From assembly GCA_013399695.1 (NCBI GenBank), contig VXAU01003156.1, positions 1,252,219 to 1,316,218 on the forward strand: a stretch of DNA of 64,000 bases. The letters are read 5' to 3'. Within the stretch, counting starts at the first letter, position 1. Each line of letters opens with the position of its first letter. Below are positions 52,901 through 64,000 of this stretch, in pieces. The translations under genes and the position numbers were made by a program. Below the pieces are notes generated by a model. The model was given only the letters and a program-made list of their open reading frames with translations, was not told the origin of the DNA and did no database searches. This DNA is from Formicarius rufipectus (taxonomy: Eukaryota; Chordata; Aves; Passeriformes; Formicariidae).

Positions 52901-53885
52901 CATCAGGCAAGGGCAAACTGTCCTAAAACGTCTGATGTTTGGAGTTCGCATGTTTTCTTCACTCCTCTCCAAGATAATGGTGTTAGGCAGAGAACACCAG
53001 CAGGATAAACTTTCCCTTTTCACAGCATCCAGTGTTTCTAGACTGTGACATCTCTTACCAGGGGTAAGAAGAATTGATCTAGAATTGTTGGTTAGTTGAG
53101 AATAGATAGGAAGTGCCTGGAGTTTGGTTTTATTTGGGTTCTTCAAATGAACTGTGGGAAACTCAGTAGATACAATTGTCAGGACAGAGCATTTCTTTAT
53201 TATTTTTTTTTGTCATGAAAGGAGACTCTGAGGTCATTCCTTCCCCAGTGCTGGTATCTCCCACCTTAAATACTATCAATTCTAACACTGATGCTACCTG
53301 GAATGTGTGCTGGTTGCCTCAGGGCACACTTGATTCCAAGTCGTTCTAGTACAAAAGCTGTGATTTTGTGCAACCACTCAAATGAGAGTGAAGGGCAAAG
53401 CTGTGCAATTCCTTCCTCTCCCCAGCACCAAGCAAACAAAATGGATAGTGTAAAAAGCACATCAGGAAACAGGGCTTAATATATCAGACCTGCAGGCATC
53501 TAGGAAGCCTTTTCACATTGTACAGCTGAAGTACAGCTGGAAAAGCAGACAGACAAGAGGTCATTTTTCTATTTTCAGAGATACTGTCTGTCTTTGTAAA
53601 TAATATTATACAGACAGAGTGACCTAATTCCCAGTAGTAATGTTATTGTAATATGCCAACTAGAGTGAGGATGGAAAGGGCCTGTCCTGTGCAGAGGGAG
53701 TATATCTTGAACTCTCAAAGGATAGCAGAACTGTTGCTCCAGGGTGAAGTCCTCCTAAGCCTTTTCTTCTGAGTAGTACTGGAGCTGGAAAACTAAGCTT
53801 TGTCATCTTCTGTTCAAACTGACTTGAAGCCAACAACATTGCCATCCAACAAACCCTGTGTTTTCACCTGCTGTTTGTAAAACAG
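49952..53885 (+). other. Intron of the RhoGEF gene
   Basis: This 3934-bp intron runs from GTGAGT at 49952 to an AG at 53885 preceded by a T/C-rich stretch ('gttttcacctgctgtttg'). It is phase 0. No additional exon with matching phase was found and no clear repeat. AATAAA signals occur at 51463 and about 51826. They could serve a transcript that reads through the 49951 donor, but nothing shows this happens. Confidence 0.75.
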
Positions 53886-54212
53886 GAGCCTAAACAACAA
53901 TGTCAAACGGCACCTGAAAAGAGGCCGAATAAGAAATGGGTCCCCCATCGCAAAAGGAGGCCCCCCCGGGTCCCACCATCCCCACGCCCAGTCTCCACTC
54001 TGGAGAGCCCAGCACAGAGGCTTCCCTTCCTTGCTCCAGATGAAAAAGCCAAGGAGATTCCAGAGAGGAGGAGGAAGAGACCTAAACCCCTCTATAAGTG
54101 CTTCAGCTTCGATGATGTTTGGATGGAGAGGAACCAAAAAAGGAAGCTAGAGAAGGAGACACAGCCAGAGAGAGGGGCTCAGTTGCAGCATCTCCCAGAG
54201 GACCTGTTAAAA
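53886..54212 (+). CDS. ARHGEF4: ARHGEF4-like RhoGEF, basic/proline-rich exon
   Basis: A 109-codon internal exon, phase 0 at both ends, with donor AAA/gtaaga. The first half is rich in Lys, Arg and Pro (KRRPPRVPPSPRP), followed by an RRRKRPK cluster that fits a classical monopartite nuclear-localisation pattern. It ends in SFDDVWMERNQKRKLEKE and then ER...LPEDLLK. This D-D-[LV]-W-[LM]-E-x-x-Q-[RK]-[KR]-K-L pattern is what I know from the N-terminus of human ARHGEF4, and is the main reason for preferring it over SPATA13. The frame is open upstream to a stop at 53820, so the acceptor is not fixed by stops: cAG/gAG at 53884-53888 offers two acceptors three bases apart, and I chose the first because CAG is preferred to GAG. 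Confidence 0.75.
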
Positions 54213-57200
54213 GTAAGAAGCCGTACACCGCCCTCCTCGTTCTCTGGCACTGTCTTCCTCTCTGCTCCAGCTGCTTCTCAACTGTCACCACATTCCTGTC
54301 CTTGCACTTTGTCTGGTACCACTTCTGTCAGCTTTTCTATGGGCCTGGTACTCTGCTGCTACTCTGCTACACTCATGGAACACTAACCTTGTCCCTAAGT
54401 TATGATATCTAAAGGTGGTGGGGTTTTTAGTCACTGTAAGGAAACAGTTCTTGCCCTGTGCCATGCTGGAAATAGGATGCAAGAGCATCAGATTGCCCTT
54501 TGAGCTGAGAAATAGGGAGGGCAGGAAGCAAATCAAAATTTCCTTACATCAATATAAATTAAACTGATGAAATCTCATTCTGTGCCCTGTGGCATTGCTG
54601 TATAACTTTAATAAGGGACTTCTAAATATTTCCCTTGTATCTGAGGCCAACTCCACAATTCTTACTGAGGCAAATTCCTGCTGTGAAGTGCTCGAGACAA
54701 CATTGCCATTGGAGCTTTAGCTATTAATATTCAACTCTCCACTGGGGGAGACTTTTAGATCAGCATTATGATTGCTTGTGACAAACTTTGTGGCTGTTGT
54801 GACTCACACTGATGGCATCTGTTACTCTTGGATCCAGAGTTAAGGTCTATTCCCTTCAGAGAGAGCCATGAATCTGTATCCAAGAGCCAAAATTAGCCTT
54901 CATATATAATAAAGAACTTCTGGGGGAATAGGCCATGAGATTAAGGGATGCTCCATGCAGCATCTCATGATAATATGGGAAAAGTTTCTGATCAAGCTTG
55001 AAGTCAAGTAGCAGATACTCAAATAAAAGCTTTCCTCAGGGATTTCTGGTTTTGTCTGTTATCTGTATTTGTTCCCCTTTCTCTCTGTTGTTCTGGTTGC
55101 CTGTTTCTGGTTGCTCTTGCATTAAAATGACAATGTTTGAGGGGAGCTGAGGCCCCAGATGTCCTGTCACCACTTCAGAATCTGTTTGAGCTTACGTGCA
55201 CAAATAGTTCTGTGAATGGTGAGGGGGAAACATTCTTCTGACAGAGCTCAGCTTGTCCACCACGGCTTTCCCAGGGAAAACCTGCTGCCTCATGCCAGTC
55301 TGCCTGGGGGAGCCTCCCACTGAAGAAGGAGGACACCTGGGACAGGAAGCCAGGCCACCACCAGAAACAGTGTTTCTGAAAAACTACCCACTATTCTCCC
55401 CTCTCTGAGGACAGGGACTAAAAATCTGTGCTGTTTTGTATGTGTGGGGCTCGTCAAAACAAAGTGGTGCCAGTTGCTGCTTGGATGGGTGCTGGGTATG
55501 ATTCTGTGGTGGTTGCTGTCCTCAGTTCAGTGAGGGTGCTTCCCTGGCTCAGCTCCATACGTCCCACGTGTTGGAGACAATGAGTAGTACTCCTGAGGTA
55601 TGTGTATGTGAAGGTTGGGGAGGGGGAGGAAATTAATTAATTGCATTACTTTTGTGTCCTGTAGTGCAGTACCCAGATGAGACAAGGTAGTGAAAGCGAA
55701 TCCCCAGCTTACACAGGCTCAGTGATGAGCAGAAATCAGTAAAACATGCTAAAAGTATTTCTCACAATTCCTTGACAAGCATGGATAGTGATGGAAATCT
55801 AGCCCATGCTGCAGGGCATGTTTGCCAGCACTGAGACCATTAGTTCATCTGACCAGTTCCCCTCAAAGCTTCCCCTGGAGCCATGAGATCACACAGCTTG
55901 AACACTGTCTGCTCTGCTTACTGACTGCACATTTGGATGCTCCCAGAAAACAGCTTCTCCTTTAAGCATTTCCCCCCTTATTTTCTGGTGCAGACTCACC
56001 TCTAAATTAGAATCAGCTGCACAATGATTTGCAGCTGCCCCTGTGTCCGTGGAGACACCCCCATTAATAATCACCTGCCTGGGGGACTCTGGGGCTTCAG
56101 TCTGTTTCCTGGTTTATTCTTCTTGGGGTAACAGAGGTGAGCAGAAGATGTTTAGTAGATGTAGCCAGATTTAGGTTTGACTGTTTCTGTCAGTTTGCGT
56201 TATGTAGGTTATTGACACTTTAATCTTTGTGGGCAGGCCAAGAAAGCACAATGCTGGTTTATTAAGAGAACTGCTGGGCTTCGAGAGCTGTTTGCTGTAT
56301 GCCCATATAACTGCCTTTCTTGGCCTGTACTTTTAATTTATAATAGTAATCACACAGTTTCTTTTTTGTATGTTTTTTTCCTGCCTTTGCAATGCTCTAG
56401 TCCTGTAACAGTGCTGGATTATTCCTACTCCCCAGTTCCGTGGGAGTGCTGTCACAAGCTGTGGTGTCTGAGGGCAGTTTTAGGGGGATGCTAAATCCCC
56501 TTTAATAATAAGAAACAAATTACCACAAAAGCAGCTTTGTACGATGTTCATTGTCTGCTGTGGTTTTGTGACTGCAACAAGGAGACTGTATGGGGCTTTG
56601 GAGATGTGAGATTTCAAGTCTGATTTTTAATGACACACGGCTGGCTTGGCATGTGTGGCTTCTGTTGTGATGAGTCGCATTGTGTTAAGTCAAGACCAGG
56701 TCAGCACACAAGATGATGTAATGCTGCATTGGGGAAACAATGGGGTACAGCATGGAGGAATTCTTGATTTCTCAAGTGCTGATTTCTCGTCCTGCTCTAT
56801 CATGCAGATCAACATACGTAGATAAGCACAGTGGAAATAAAAGGCTACTCTGAGATTTGGCTGTTGGGATTTAGAGGGAGGTGAACAAACAGTCAAGAAA
56901 CCACCTTTAAACTAAAAAAAATCACCCCTAAAATACCACTCCTAAAAATTTCTATATAATGTTCTTTGTTTTGCTTAGGTTCAATAAGCTTTAAATGGGA
57001 ACACCTGGTCAAACTCAAAGCTTGACCCAGCTGGCCCTTATAATGAGATGCTGCCAGTAACAAGCTGAGCAGGTTCTGATCTTGGACCTTAAAGTCTTAA
57101 CATCCCCCACCCCAAGGGAGACAAGAGAAACTCCTGTAGTGTGCATAAATCTATATTCTTCTGCTTGGCCAGAGGCTTTGCCCTTCACATGATGGTGGTT

Positions 57201-59604
57201 TCCTGCTGCAGCCTGGGCTCCTCTTACTTGTTTTTAATGCAGTGTAAGTTCCCTAACAGGAGCACAGACAATGCCCCCAAGCACTGACACATGTAATGCT
57301 GTAATTGCAATGGGCTCTTTTTTGGGGGAATAATTTTTGCAAGAAATTTGTAGTGATGTCTCTGAATTGCCTGTCTGTTGCCATCCTGTGCTTTCCTGTT
57401 TAGACAAAAACTTAAACCCTGGCTGTTAAGTTTGATGCCTCTTGAGTGCACAGCAATGTGAGAACAGATGTGGCTTCTACGTGCATGTGTTCAAGCACAG
57501 TTTGTGCATTGCCAAATTAGAGAGATTCCTAAAAGGCCCATCAGGGGGCTATACCCAGAGGGAAAATCATGCAGAAAAAGTGCTCTCTTTTTTTTTTTTT
57601 TTTTCTTTTGAAAGAGAAATGAGCAGTAGTGAAAAATAGATCTTTAGCTTATTGCCCTGAATATGACTTCTGGAAATCTGATTTTATTCCATCTGAAATA
57701 AGAGAAAATGAAGTTTTGTTGGGTGCTACCATGGTTATGAGCTCTGTGGGCACCTCAGATACAAGAGGGTAATAAGCAAGCTTTGGAGAGGGGATTTAAT
57801 GGGAAAAGTCTCCCTCTGTTGTGCATCTGACAAGGCACAGACACACAACAAGGATAAATGCCTCTGCCAGGGACTGAACTGCTGTGCATCAGGGCACAGA
57901 AATAATCCCCTGGAGCCCCCAGCAGAAAATGTAGAAGAGAGGCTCTTTACTATATTCTGGTCCCTCATTTCCCCTCTCCTCCCTTGCAGGTTGTGACAAA
58001 CCTTGCCCATGTATTACTAATGCCCCTGAAAAGGCTGCTTCTCCTGACTCTGGTTGCTTGGACCTGGCTCCCATGCTATAGGAATCAGATGATGCCTGAA
58101 CCTGAAATTTGCCCTGATGTCCCAGGGATTAATAAGAAGCATGCAGTTGTTATTGTAACAGCCCTAGGGCAGGATTCTGCTTTCTGGTCTTACACACAAC
58201 AACAATGCTTTCTATCACCTTTCATGGAAATAACCTAGACTTTACCCCTGACATTTTCAGAGCTTGGCCCAGTAAGTTGTCTTGCTTGATTTCATTGTCA
58301 CTGGAAGAGCCTGTGCTCCCAATGGGCTTTGCTGTGACTTTTCCAGAAAAACAGGCACTGCTCAGGTTAATTTGAACAGGGTTCGTGTTACTCCTTAGGA
58401 GATGGTGATTTGTGCCAAAGTATTGCCTGTGTTCTCTGTGTCTTAGGAAATAGCTGTGTTGTGTTTGTTTTAGGAAAGTAAGTCCAGGAAGGAAAAAGCA
58501 AACCAGGCACAGAGCAGCAGCATTCTCAGCTGCTTGGGCACCTTGTTCTGCTTAGTTTTGGAAGGAGGTTTTGAGTAATGGCCATCTTCTGAAGAGGAGG
58601 CTTCAGCATCAAGGCTGGTCAGCAGACATCAGGCTGATGGGACATAGCATGGGCTGGCAGGGAGAAGGAAAGATCGTGGGTAAGCTACTGGGCTTCAGTA
58701 TACCCATATAACTAATGTTGGCTCAGTAAAGGATGTATATGTTATAACTGAATGTCACAGCAGCAAAAGGCAGGGGAGTAGTGGTAGAGATGAAAAGTAG
58801 CTATGCCCATTGGACCAATGCTTCTGACCAGCTGACCTCCCAGTCACCTGCAGTCACTGGTGTGTTCTGTGTGTGCCATCCACAGGAGGTATGGGGGGAG
58901 AGTGAGAAGAAAAAAGGGATAAAAAAGTGTCCCTGCATTATGCATTAATTACTGCATTCTGTATTAGAGCTCATGAGTTCTGTATATATATATCTATACC
59001 TTTTCCCCTTAAAACCAGCAGAAGTTATCAGTCAGATCTGGCAATGTTTCCAACACAGTTTTCCAAGTCTCATAAAGTTCTGTAAGTTTTATAAAATCAG
59101 TCAGAAGAGAGAGCAAGAGCTCTTATTTGTACCCTTTGCTGAATGTTGTTATCCACATTCTATACAGCTGGGGACTGGGACTAATAAATCCCTGGAGGGA
59201 AAAGTTTCATTTGCATGTTAAAATACCAGAAGGGTAACTATTTGTCATAAAGCTGTAGGGAAGGTTCTGTAGATGAGGGGATTACTTGAGTGATGTGCTT
59301 TCCCCTCCCACTAGAAACACTTCATAGGAAGGAGTGTAACATTCTCTGTTGTGGTAGTATGTGAAGTATGAATCCAGTATCTGGTTATCCACTTCTCCTG
59401 TTCTTATTACCTTGCAGTTTTCCACCTTCTCACTGTTTTCTAACCACTCTAGCCATAATTATCCATGTGTGTCTATTAATGTTCTGCTTACACGAGCAGG
59501 TATCTGAGGTGGAAAGAGGTGCTCTGGGATGAATGCTCTATTTTGTCCTGTGAGGCATCTAAGTTTAATGTTTGTTGCCTTTGTCCTTGCCTCCCGTGTT
59601 CCAG
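54213..59604 (+). other. Intron of the RhoGEF gene
   Basis: This 5392-bp intron runs from GTAAGA to a 'cctcccgtgttccag' acceptor and is phase 0. It contains a T17 run at 57588-57604. The part at about 56170-56580 has the texture of a conserved non-coding element, including 'accacaa' and 'tgtggttt' RUNX-type cores. A strong acceptor-like site at 57989 is not followed by a convincing donor in the required phase. Confidence 0.7.
57588..57604. repeat. Poly-T homopolymer
   Basis: Seventeen consecutive T within the intron; simple sequence. Confidence 0.85.
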
Positions 59605-59734
59605 GCTGGAATAAGTCCATCCATCGCCTCTCCTGTTGCCTTTGACATCCTGCCCCTGAAGTTGCATCCATTTTCCCAGAGCACCCCGACAGGCTTGGAC
59701 TGCGTGGGTCGGAAGCGGCGCATCTCCGCTCCCA
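59605..59734 (+). CDS. ARHGEF4: ARHGEF4-like RhoGEF, exon before the APC-binding/SH3 part
   Basis: A 130-bp exon that enters in phase 0 after 'gtgttccag' and leaves in phase 1 at CCCA/gtgagt. It encodes a SPSIASP start, then LHPFSQSTPTGLD, then VGRKRRISAP. The SQS-[AT]-P-x-GL core is shared by ARHGEF4 and SPATA13 just upstream of the SH3 domain. The preceding I-x-SP...LP...HP spacing resembles ARHGEF4, while FSQSTP-x-GLD-x-VGR looks more like SPATA13, so the paralogue call is not closed. In the family the next exons carry the acidic stretch, the GGEQLA motif that contacts APC armadillo repeats, SH3, DH and PH. None of these occurs before 64000, so the gene continues off the right edge. Confidence 0.8.
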
Positions 59735-61699
59735 GTGAGTATGCTGCTGTTGGCTGGGCACAGCTTAGGAGAGAGTTAAGCCCTGGATTACTGAGTGTGG
59801 AAACTGTGTGTGCATTCTAACCTATTTATGGTGGTTGGTGCATCCATGTCTGTGCAGAAATGTGCTTTAGAGCTGAATCTCTCGTGTGCTTTTCATATTC
59901 GGGTTTGTTTTCTCCCTGAGCAAGTAACCGGGGTGGTGGTTAAAGGCGGTGGTCAGCTTTTTGGTGAAGAGATCACTGATGTCAGTGATAGTGTGCTTGA
60001 GGTAGAATGACTGTGCTGCCTCAGAGCACTCTGTCTCACCTGGGAGGATGTCATGTATATCACACTCTTGAGTTAGATTTCTGCAGACTCTCTGCTTTGT
60101 GTTTACTGGAGAGCCCCACGGTGGGTATGGTGAGGCTGCTCTCAAGTTGCTAATTAGGCACTAAACCAACTAAATGAGCCTCTAGAGATAGAAGTTTCCT
60201 GTACTTTAAATCCTCTTAAAGAACAAGTATGCTCTATTTTCATGAGGTATCATGTCTGCTTCATTTCCAATGACTGACACTTTTTCAGAACTAAAATGTA
60301 AGTTACACAGATTATTAAACAGTGTGATGTACCTTTGCCAGGTTTTTTAATTGTCCATCTGACAGTGCCTGCTCAAGCACTGCAGATATCTCCATCACAG
60401 CACTTTGGGGTGGAATAAGGAAAACAGAATGCAGAAGAGTTGTTTGGTAGTTCGGAATCTAGCCAGGAAAAGCCAGACACAGTTGGGTGCCAAGCTGCCA
60501 CTTCTGCCTCAGAAGGTCTCTGCACCATTGATTAAACACTGCTGGAGTTACCTAATTAAGGGACAATAACATTGTACTAATTACACCAGAGCTGAATGGT
60601 CATAATATTTTGTCAGGCCAAACTGGTTTGCTTTCTGACACTTTGTACAACTCTTGCAAAGAGTCATGAGGCTTCATCTGGAAATAAGAAAACAAGCTAT
60701 TTATTGTGGTGTCAAGAGCACTGCCTCTGCTCTCTCAGCACTGAGGGCTTTGATCCCTTGCTGTCACAAGCATCTGGTGTTGCCCCAATGCTTAGGAGCA
60801 ACTCCCTGGCTGAATTAAAAAAGCTGCAGCTTTACTCCTTGGAAATCCCAGATGGAAACTCATCATTGTCAAGTTGTCTGTGCATCTCTGACATCAGCTG
60901 AAATCCCTGAGCACTGCTGTCATAGAAGTAAATTCAGAGTCACAGCTGAGACAAATTTCATGGTAGTTCCCAAATGGGACTTGGGGGAGTTAAAAATATG
61001 TATGGATTTCTGAGGGTGAATAGGGGAAGTACATGTATGTAGACTGACCAGCTGGCAGTGCTGTAGGTGTTTGTGTGCTGTCCAGAAATTGGGCATGAAG
61101 CTGAATCATCTGTGATTCACATAATATTTCTGAGATAGGTACAACTGAACTTCATACCATGGCCTAAGCCTGAACTTCAAGAATTTCTGAGTAAATGTAG
61201 CAAAACAAATGAAATGGAGCAGAATCCTTTTTCCACCACCAAAACCATTTTCACGTGGGAGGAAACAGATTCTTCTGCCACAGCCATCTCTATTAGCTGC
61301 TGCCTGTGGGCTTCATGTGAAGCATTTTGGCTGTGATGAATGTGTGCACGTGTCATTCCTGTGATAGGATGAGGCTGAGGAGAAAACTTCAAATTACTGA
61401 AGTAATACTCTGAAGCTGATGGATCATTTTTGGGATTGGGTATGTCCTTGAGGCAGCAGTAGTGCAGCAGAATGCAGAATCTTCGATTTTTGCACAGCTT
61501 TGTTGTGCTGCCTGTTGCTTTTGACAGAGCTGTAGGTCATGTAAAATAATTATAAAATTAAATGATGACTTCATCTAATTTTAAGATTTCTAAATCCAAG
61601 GCTGCAGCTGCTTGTATTAATGATCCCAGTTTATGCTTTAGTCATAAAAGACCTTGGACGTGAAAGTACTGTGTGATATGCAGTGGTACTATATGCTAG
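59735..61699 (+). other. Start of the next intron
   Basis: Intron sequence beginning GTGAGT; it must end beyond the window. No further exon or repeat was recognised here. The piece around 60543-60590 ('acctaattaagggac' and 'gtactaattacacc') has paired homeodomain-type cores. Confidence 0.65.
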
Positions 61700-62330
61700 C
61701 ATGTTGAAAATATGGATGCATTTCTCGCTCCCACCTGGTCACCTCGTGCAGGGAGTGCTGCGGAGACTGTGGGGAACGGAGTGTTTCAGTGCTCCAGGTA
61801 CGAGGTGATGGTGTCACGATCCCAGCCCGAGGGTGCCATGCACAGCTGTGAGACTCCTGTCATGCACCTCCCCGTCCCTGGGGGCGAGAGCTGAGCTGGG
61901 CACAGACTGTGCTGGGGGAGGCTGCCTGTTCCCAGCTGGAGCAAACCAGCAGCGCGGGGGGAAGAGTTTAATTTCAAGCCGTCTGCTGTGCTCGTTCCCT
62001 CCCGCTGAGTAGCCGCGGCCACCAGAGCAGGCAGGCATCGCTCTCTGTGCCTTTATACCCTGCTGGAAGGGAAGGGGCGGGCTCGGGGCTGCCACCTGGG
62101 TGTCCCCGCAGCGGGGAGCGCTCACGCCGTGCCCGTCCCGTCCCCAGTCAGCCTCCTGACAAACCGTGCGGCACCAGCAGGTGGCTCCGGGCCCTGGGAA
62201 ATGCGGCGTGGCGAGGCTGTGCCGTCCCTGAGAGAGCCGGGATGGGCTAAGGATGGAGCCTGGACACCCTCTGTGCACACACACGCGCCCCGCTGTCCGC
62301 GGGGTTTACTGTCCTGTGCAAGCGTCAGGA
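61700..62330 (+). promoter_or_regulatory. CpG-rich patch, candidate internal promoter
   Basis: CpG and G+C are clearly higher here than in the flanking DNA. A TTTATA box-like sequence lies at 62052-62057, a GGGGCGGG GC box at about 62074-62081, and a possible weak donor CAG/gtggct at about 62180. ARHGEF-family genes use several promoters and short isoforms start close to the SH3 region, so a patch between the 59605 exon and the SH3 exons is well placed. Strand and function are inferred; a gene-free CpG island or enhancer is equally possible. Confidence 0.3.
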
Positions 62331-62422
62331 ACGTTTAATGCTGTGGAAGGACTTCCTTGGCTGCACTACACACTTCAGCACGTAGTATTGATGGACGTGG
62401 AGAGCCTTTCCCTTTTCATTTA

Positions 62423-62752
62423 CAGAATCACAGAATATTCTGTGTTAGAAGGGACCTACAAGGATCGAGTCTAACTCTTGGCCCTGCATGGGACCATCCC
62501 CAAAAATCCCACCATGTGAGTGTTGTCCAAATGCTTTTTGAGCTCTCTCTGGAGAGCCTGTTCACTACCCAGCCACCCTCTGGGGGAAGAACCTATTTTT
62601 AAACCTAAACCTTCCCTGACACAATTTCAGGCCATTCCCTCCAGTCCTGTCAGTGGCTGGCAGAGAGAAGAGAGCAGTGTCTGTCCCTCCACTTCCTATC
62701 ATGAGGAAGTTGTAGACAGTGACGAGTTTCCCCTCACTTTCCTCTCCTAGTT
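62423..62752 (-). mobile_element. CR1 non-LTR retroposon 3' fragment
   Basis: The plus strand starts 'cagaatcacagaatattctg', then 'gaagggacctacaaggatcgagtc', 'actcttggccctgcatggg', 'gaccatccccaa', and continues in the order of the reverse complement of an avian CR1 3' end. About 330 bp are left, so it is strongly 5'-truncated. It is in the same orientation, with the same opening blocks, as the copy at 31391, so probably from a related subfamily. Confidence 0.92.
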
Positions 62753-64000
62753 GTCAGGTTATTGTTATGTCTTCATTTGTAGCTTGCAGTATGTTCCTTA
62801 GTGCCAGTGTAGAAAACAAGCCACTTCCTAATGTATAGATGGGAATGCTTTTTGGCAGCCTCTGAAGATCTTTAGAGACCTTTGACACAGGAGTTGCACC
62901 AGGAAAAGTGTGAGAGGGAAGAGCCCAAAATGTACTGGAATGAGCAGTGATAGAGTAACAAGGCTTTGGGTTAAAGCAGTGGACCAGTATGTCTGTCTTT
63001 TAGGCTGTCATACCTATCTTCTCCTTCCCCATCTCTCTCCTAAGACAGACATTTGTTTATAATCTGAAGACTTTCCCTAAAATTGAGGATGTTGCTTGGC
63101 AGCTGTTTGGACAGTGGGTGCAGCTGTGAGAATGTAGCTACAAAGACTGAAGCTCGGAGGTGAGCAGTTCTGGGTGTAAGAGCTGCTAGCTAGCCCCCAG
63201 GTCTGGAGCAGGAGGTGCTCCCATCTCTGAGCTTCCCCATAGGGACTGTTCAGCTGGAGGCAGTGACAGACAGACACAGGTTAGTTTCTGAGGGTCACAG
63301 GTGTAGTTTCTTGATGTTCCCACTCAGCCAGATACTTTTCTATTCTTGGGCCAAGTTGTTACATTTTCTCAGATGTTTTCCCAATGCTGCCACTCAGAGG
63401 ATCTGTGAAACACTTGGGTTGTTTTTTTAGTGGATGGGGACACACATTTGACCATAAACATTTAAGGTTTTCTGTATCTTTATGGAGGGAGAAACTAGTA
63501 ACTAGAGTATTACAGGATCAGGGTTGTTGCTGTGCTAGAACAGACCTTAAACCTGTGTTATTTGAAATCGTGACTTAAATGCAGACCAAATCTTTTTGGC
63601 AACTTTCCGTGTGTCTTGTCAGACTTCAACAGCCTGCTATTGGATGTCTACAGGAGATACCCTGGAATTACACCACCTTGGTTGGTTGTGCCAGCCAAAG
63701 AAGAATGAATTCACTTTGACTGATGTGCACTGATGAACATACTGGTGCCCTTGGAATCTTACAACAAGAACAGGCAAACCAAGTTCTCAAAGGCTGAATC
63801 TTTTGTGGATTGTGTTCTGGAATACAGTGACCATTTAGTGATACTGAATTATCCTCTGGCATCACTGGTGTAGCGGAAAGTATTCCTCAGAGGCAAAGGG
63901 ACTGTTTGTTTACTCAACATCATGTGGCCAACTTTCATCTTCTTTTCCCAGCTATAGATGGGCTGTTAAGCTCATATTTGGCAACAGTTAATGTGAAGAT
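62753..64000 (+). other. Intron continuing past the window edge
   Basis: No exon, repeat or regulatory motif that I could support. The expected next exon of the family is not present up to the last base. Confidence 0.6.

Noticed and set aside
54640..54740. Sequence reminiscent of an ancient amniote interspersed repeat ('actccacaattcttactgaggcaaattcc').
   Set aside because: Only a short partial resemblance remembered by eye; not enough to name a family.
57990..58081. Possible extra or terminal exon after a strong 'cctcccttgcag' acceptor; one frame reads as a protein-like tail ending at a stop.
   Set aside because: The previous exon ends in phase 0, and the protein-like frame needs a different phase. 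The frame in the correct phase is hydrophobic, resembles no ASEF sequence and has no good donor.

Overview
The window looks like nuclear DNA of a bird, or less likely another sauropsid. The interspersed repeats I recognise are CR1 retroposons: two clear copies, both inserted on the minus strand, plus several decayed fragments. Introns are long, genes are sparse, and exons have canonical GT/AG borders. No bacterial-style operon, tRNA, rRNA or CRISPR array is visible.

One protein-coding gene is supported, on the plus strand in the right-hand third. Three internal exons are legible: a giant exon at 45242-49951 (1570 codons), an exon at 53886-54212 (109 codons) and one at 59605-59734 (130 bp). 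All junctions keep the reading frame (phase 0, 0, then 1). The last two exons encode motifs I recognise from the region just upstream of the SH3 domain in ASEF-family Rho guanine-nucleotide exchange factors. The best fit is ARHGEF4 (ASEF); the paralogue SPATA13 (ASEF2) is the alternative. The SH3, DH and PH exons must lie beyond the right edge, and the first exon(s) and start codon must lie left of 45242, probably off the window. The window therefore carries only the middle of the gene, the long and probably disordered N-terminal extension.

Layout: 1-45241 is intronic or intergenic DNA. It contains an open but decayed Ty3/Gypsy gag-like frame (28882-29553), a roughly 1.2 kb CR1 copy (31391-32612), older CR1 fragments (about 3135-3215 and 33435-34010), scattered microsatellites and several stretches that look like conserved non-coding elements. 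45242-59734 holds the exons and two introns. 59735-64000 is the following intron, with a CpG-rich patch (about 61700-62330) that could be an internal promoter and a second truncated CR1 (62423-62752).

Most notable points: the giant exon contains a 95-codon tandem duplication, a candidate FFAT (VAP-binding) motif near its start and a DSGxxS phosphodegron-like motif near its end. The gag-like frame is open for more than 220 codons in otherwise non-coding DNA. These are motif-level inferences from reading the sequence; no search was run.
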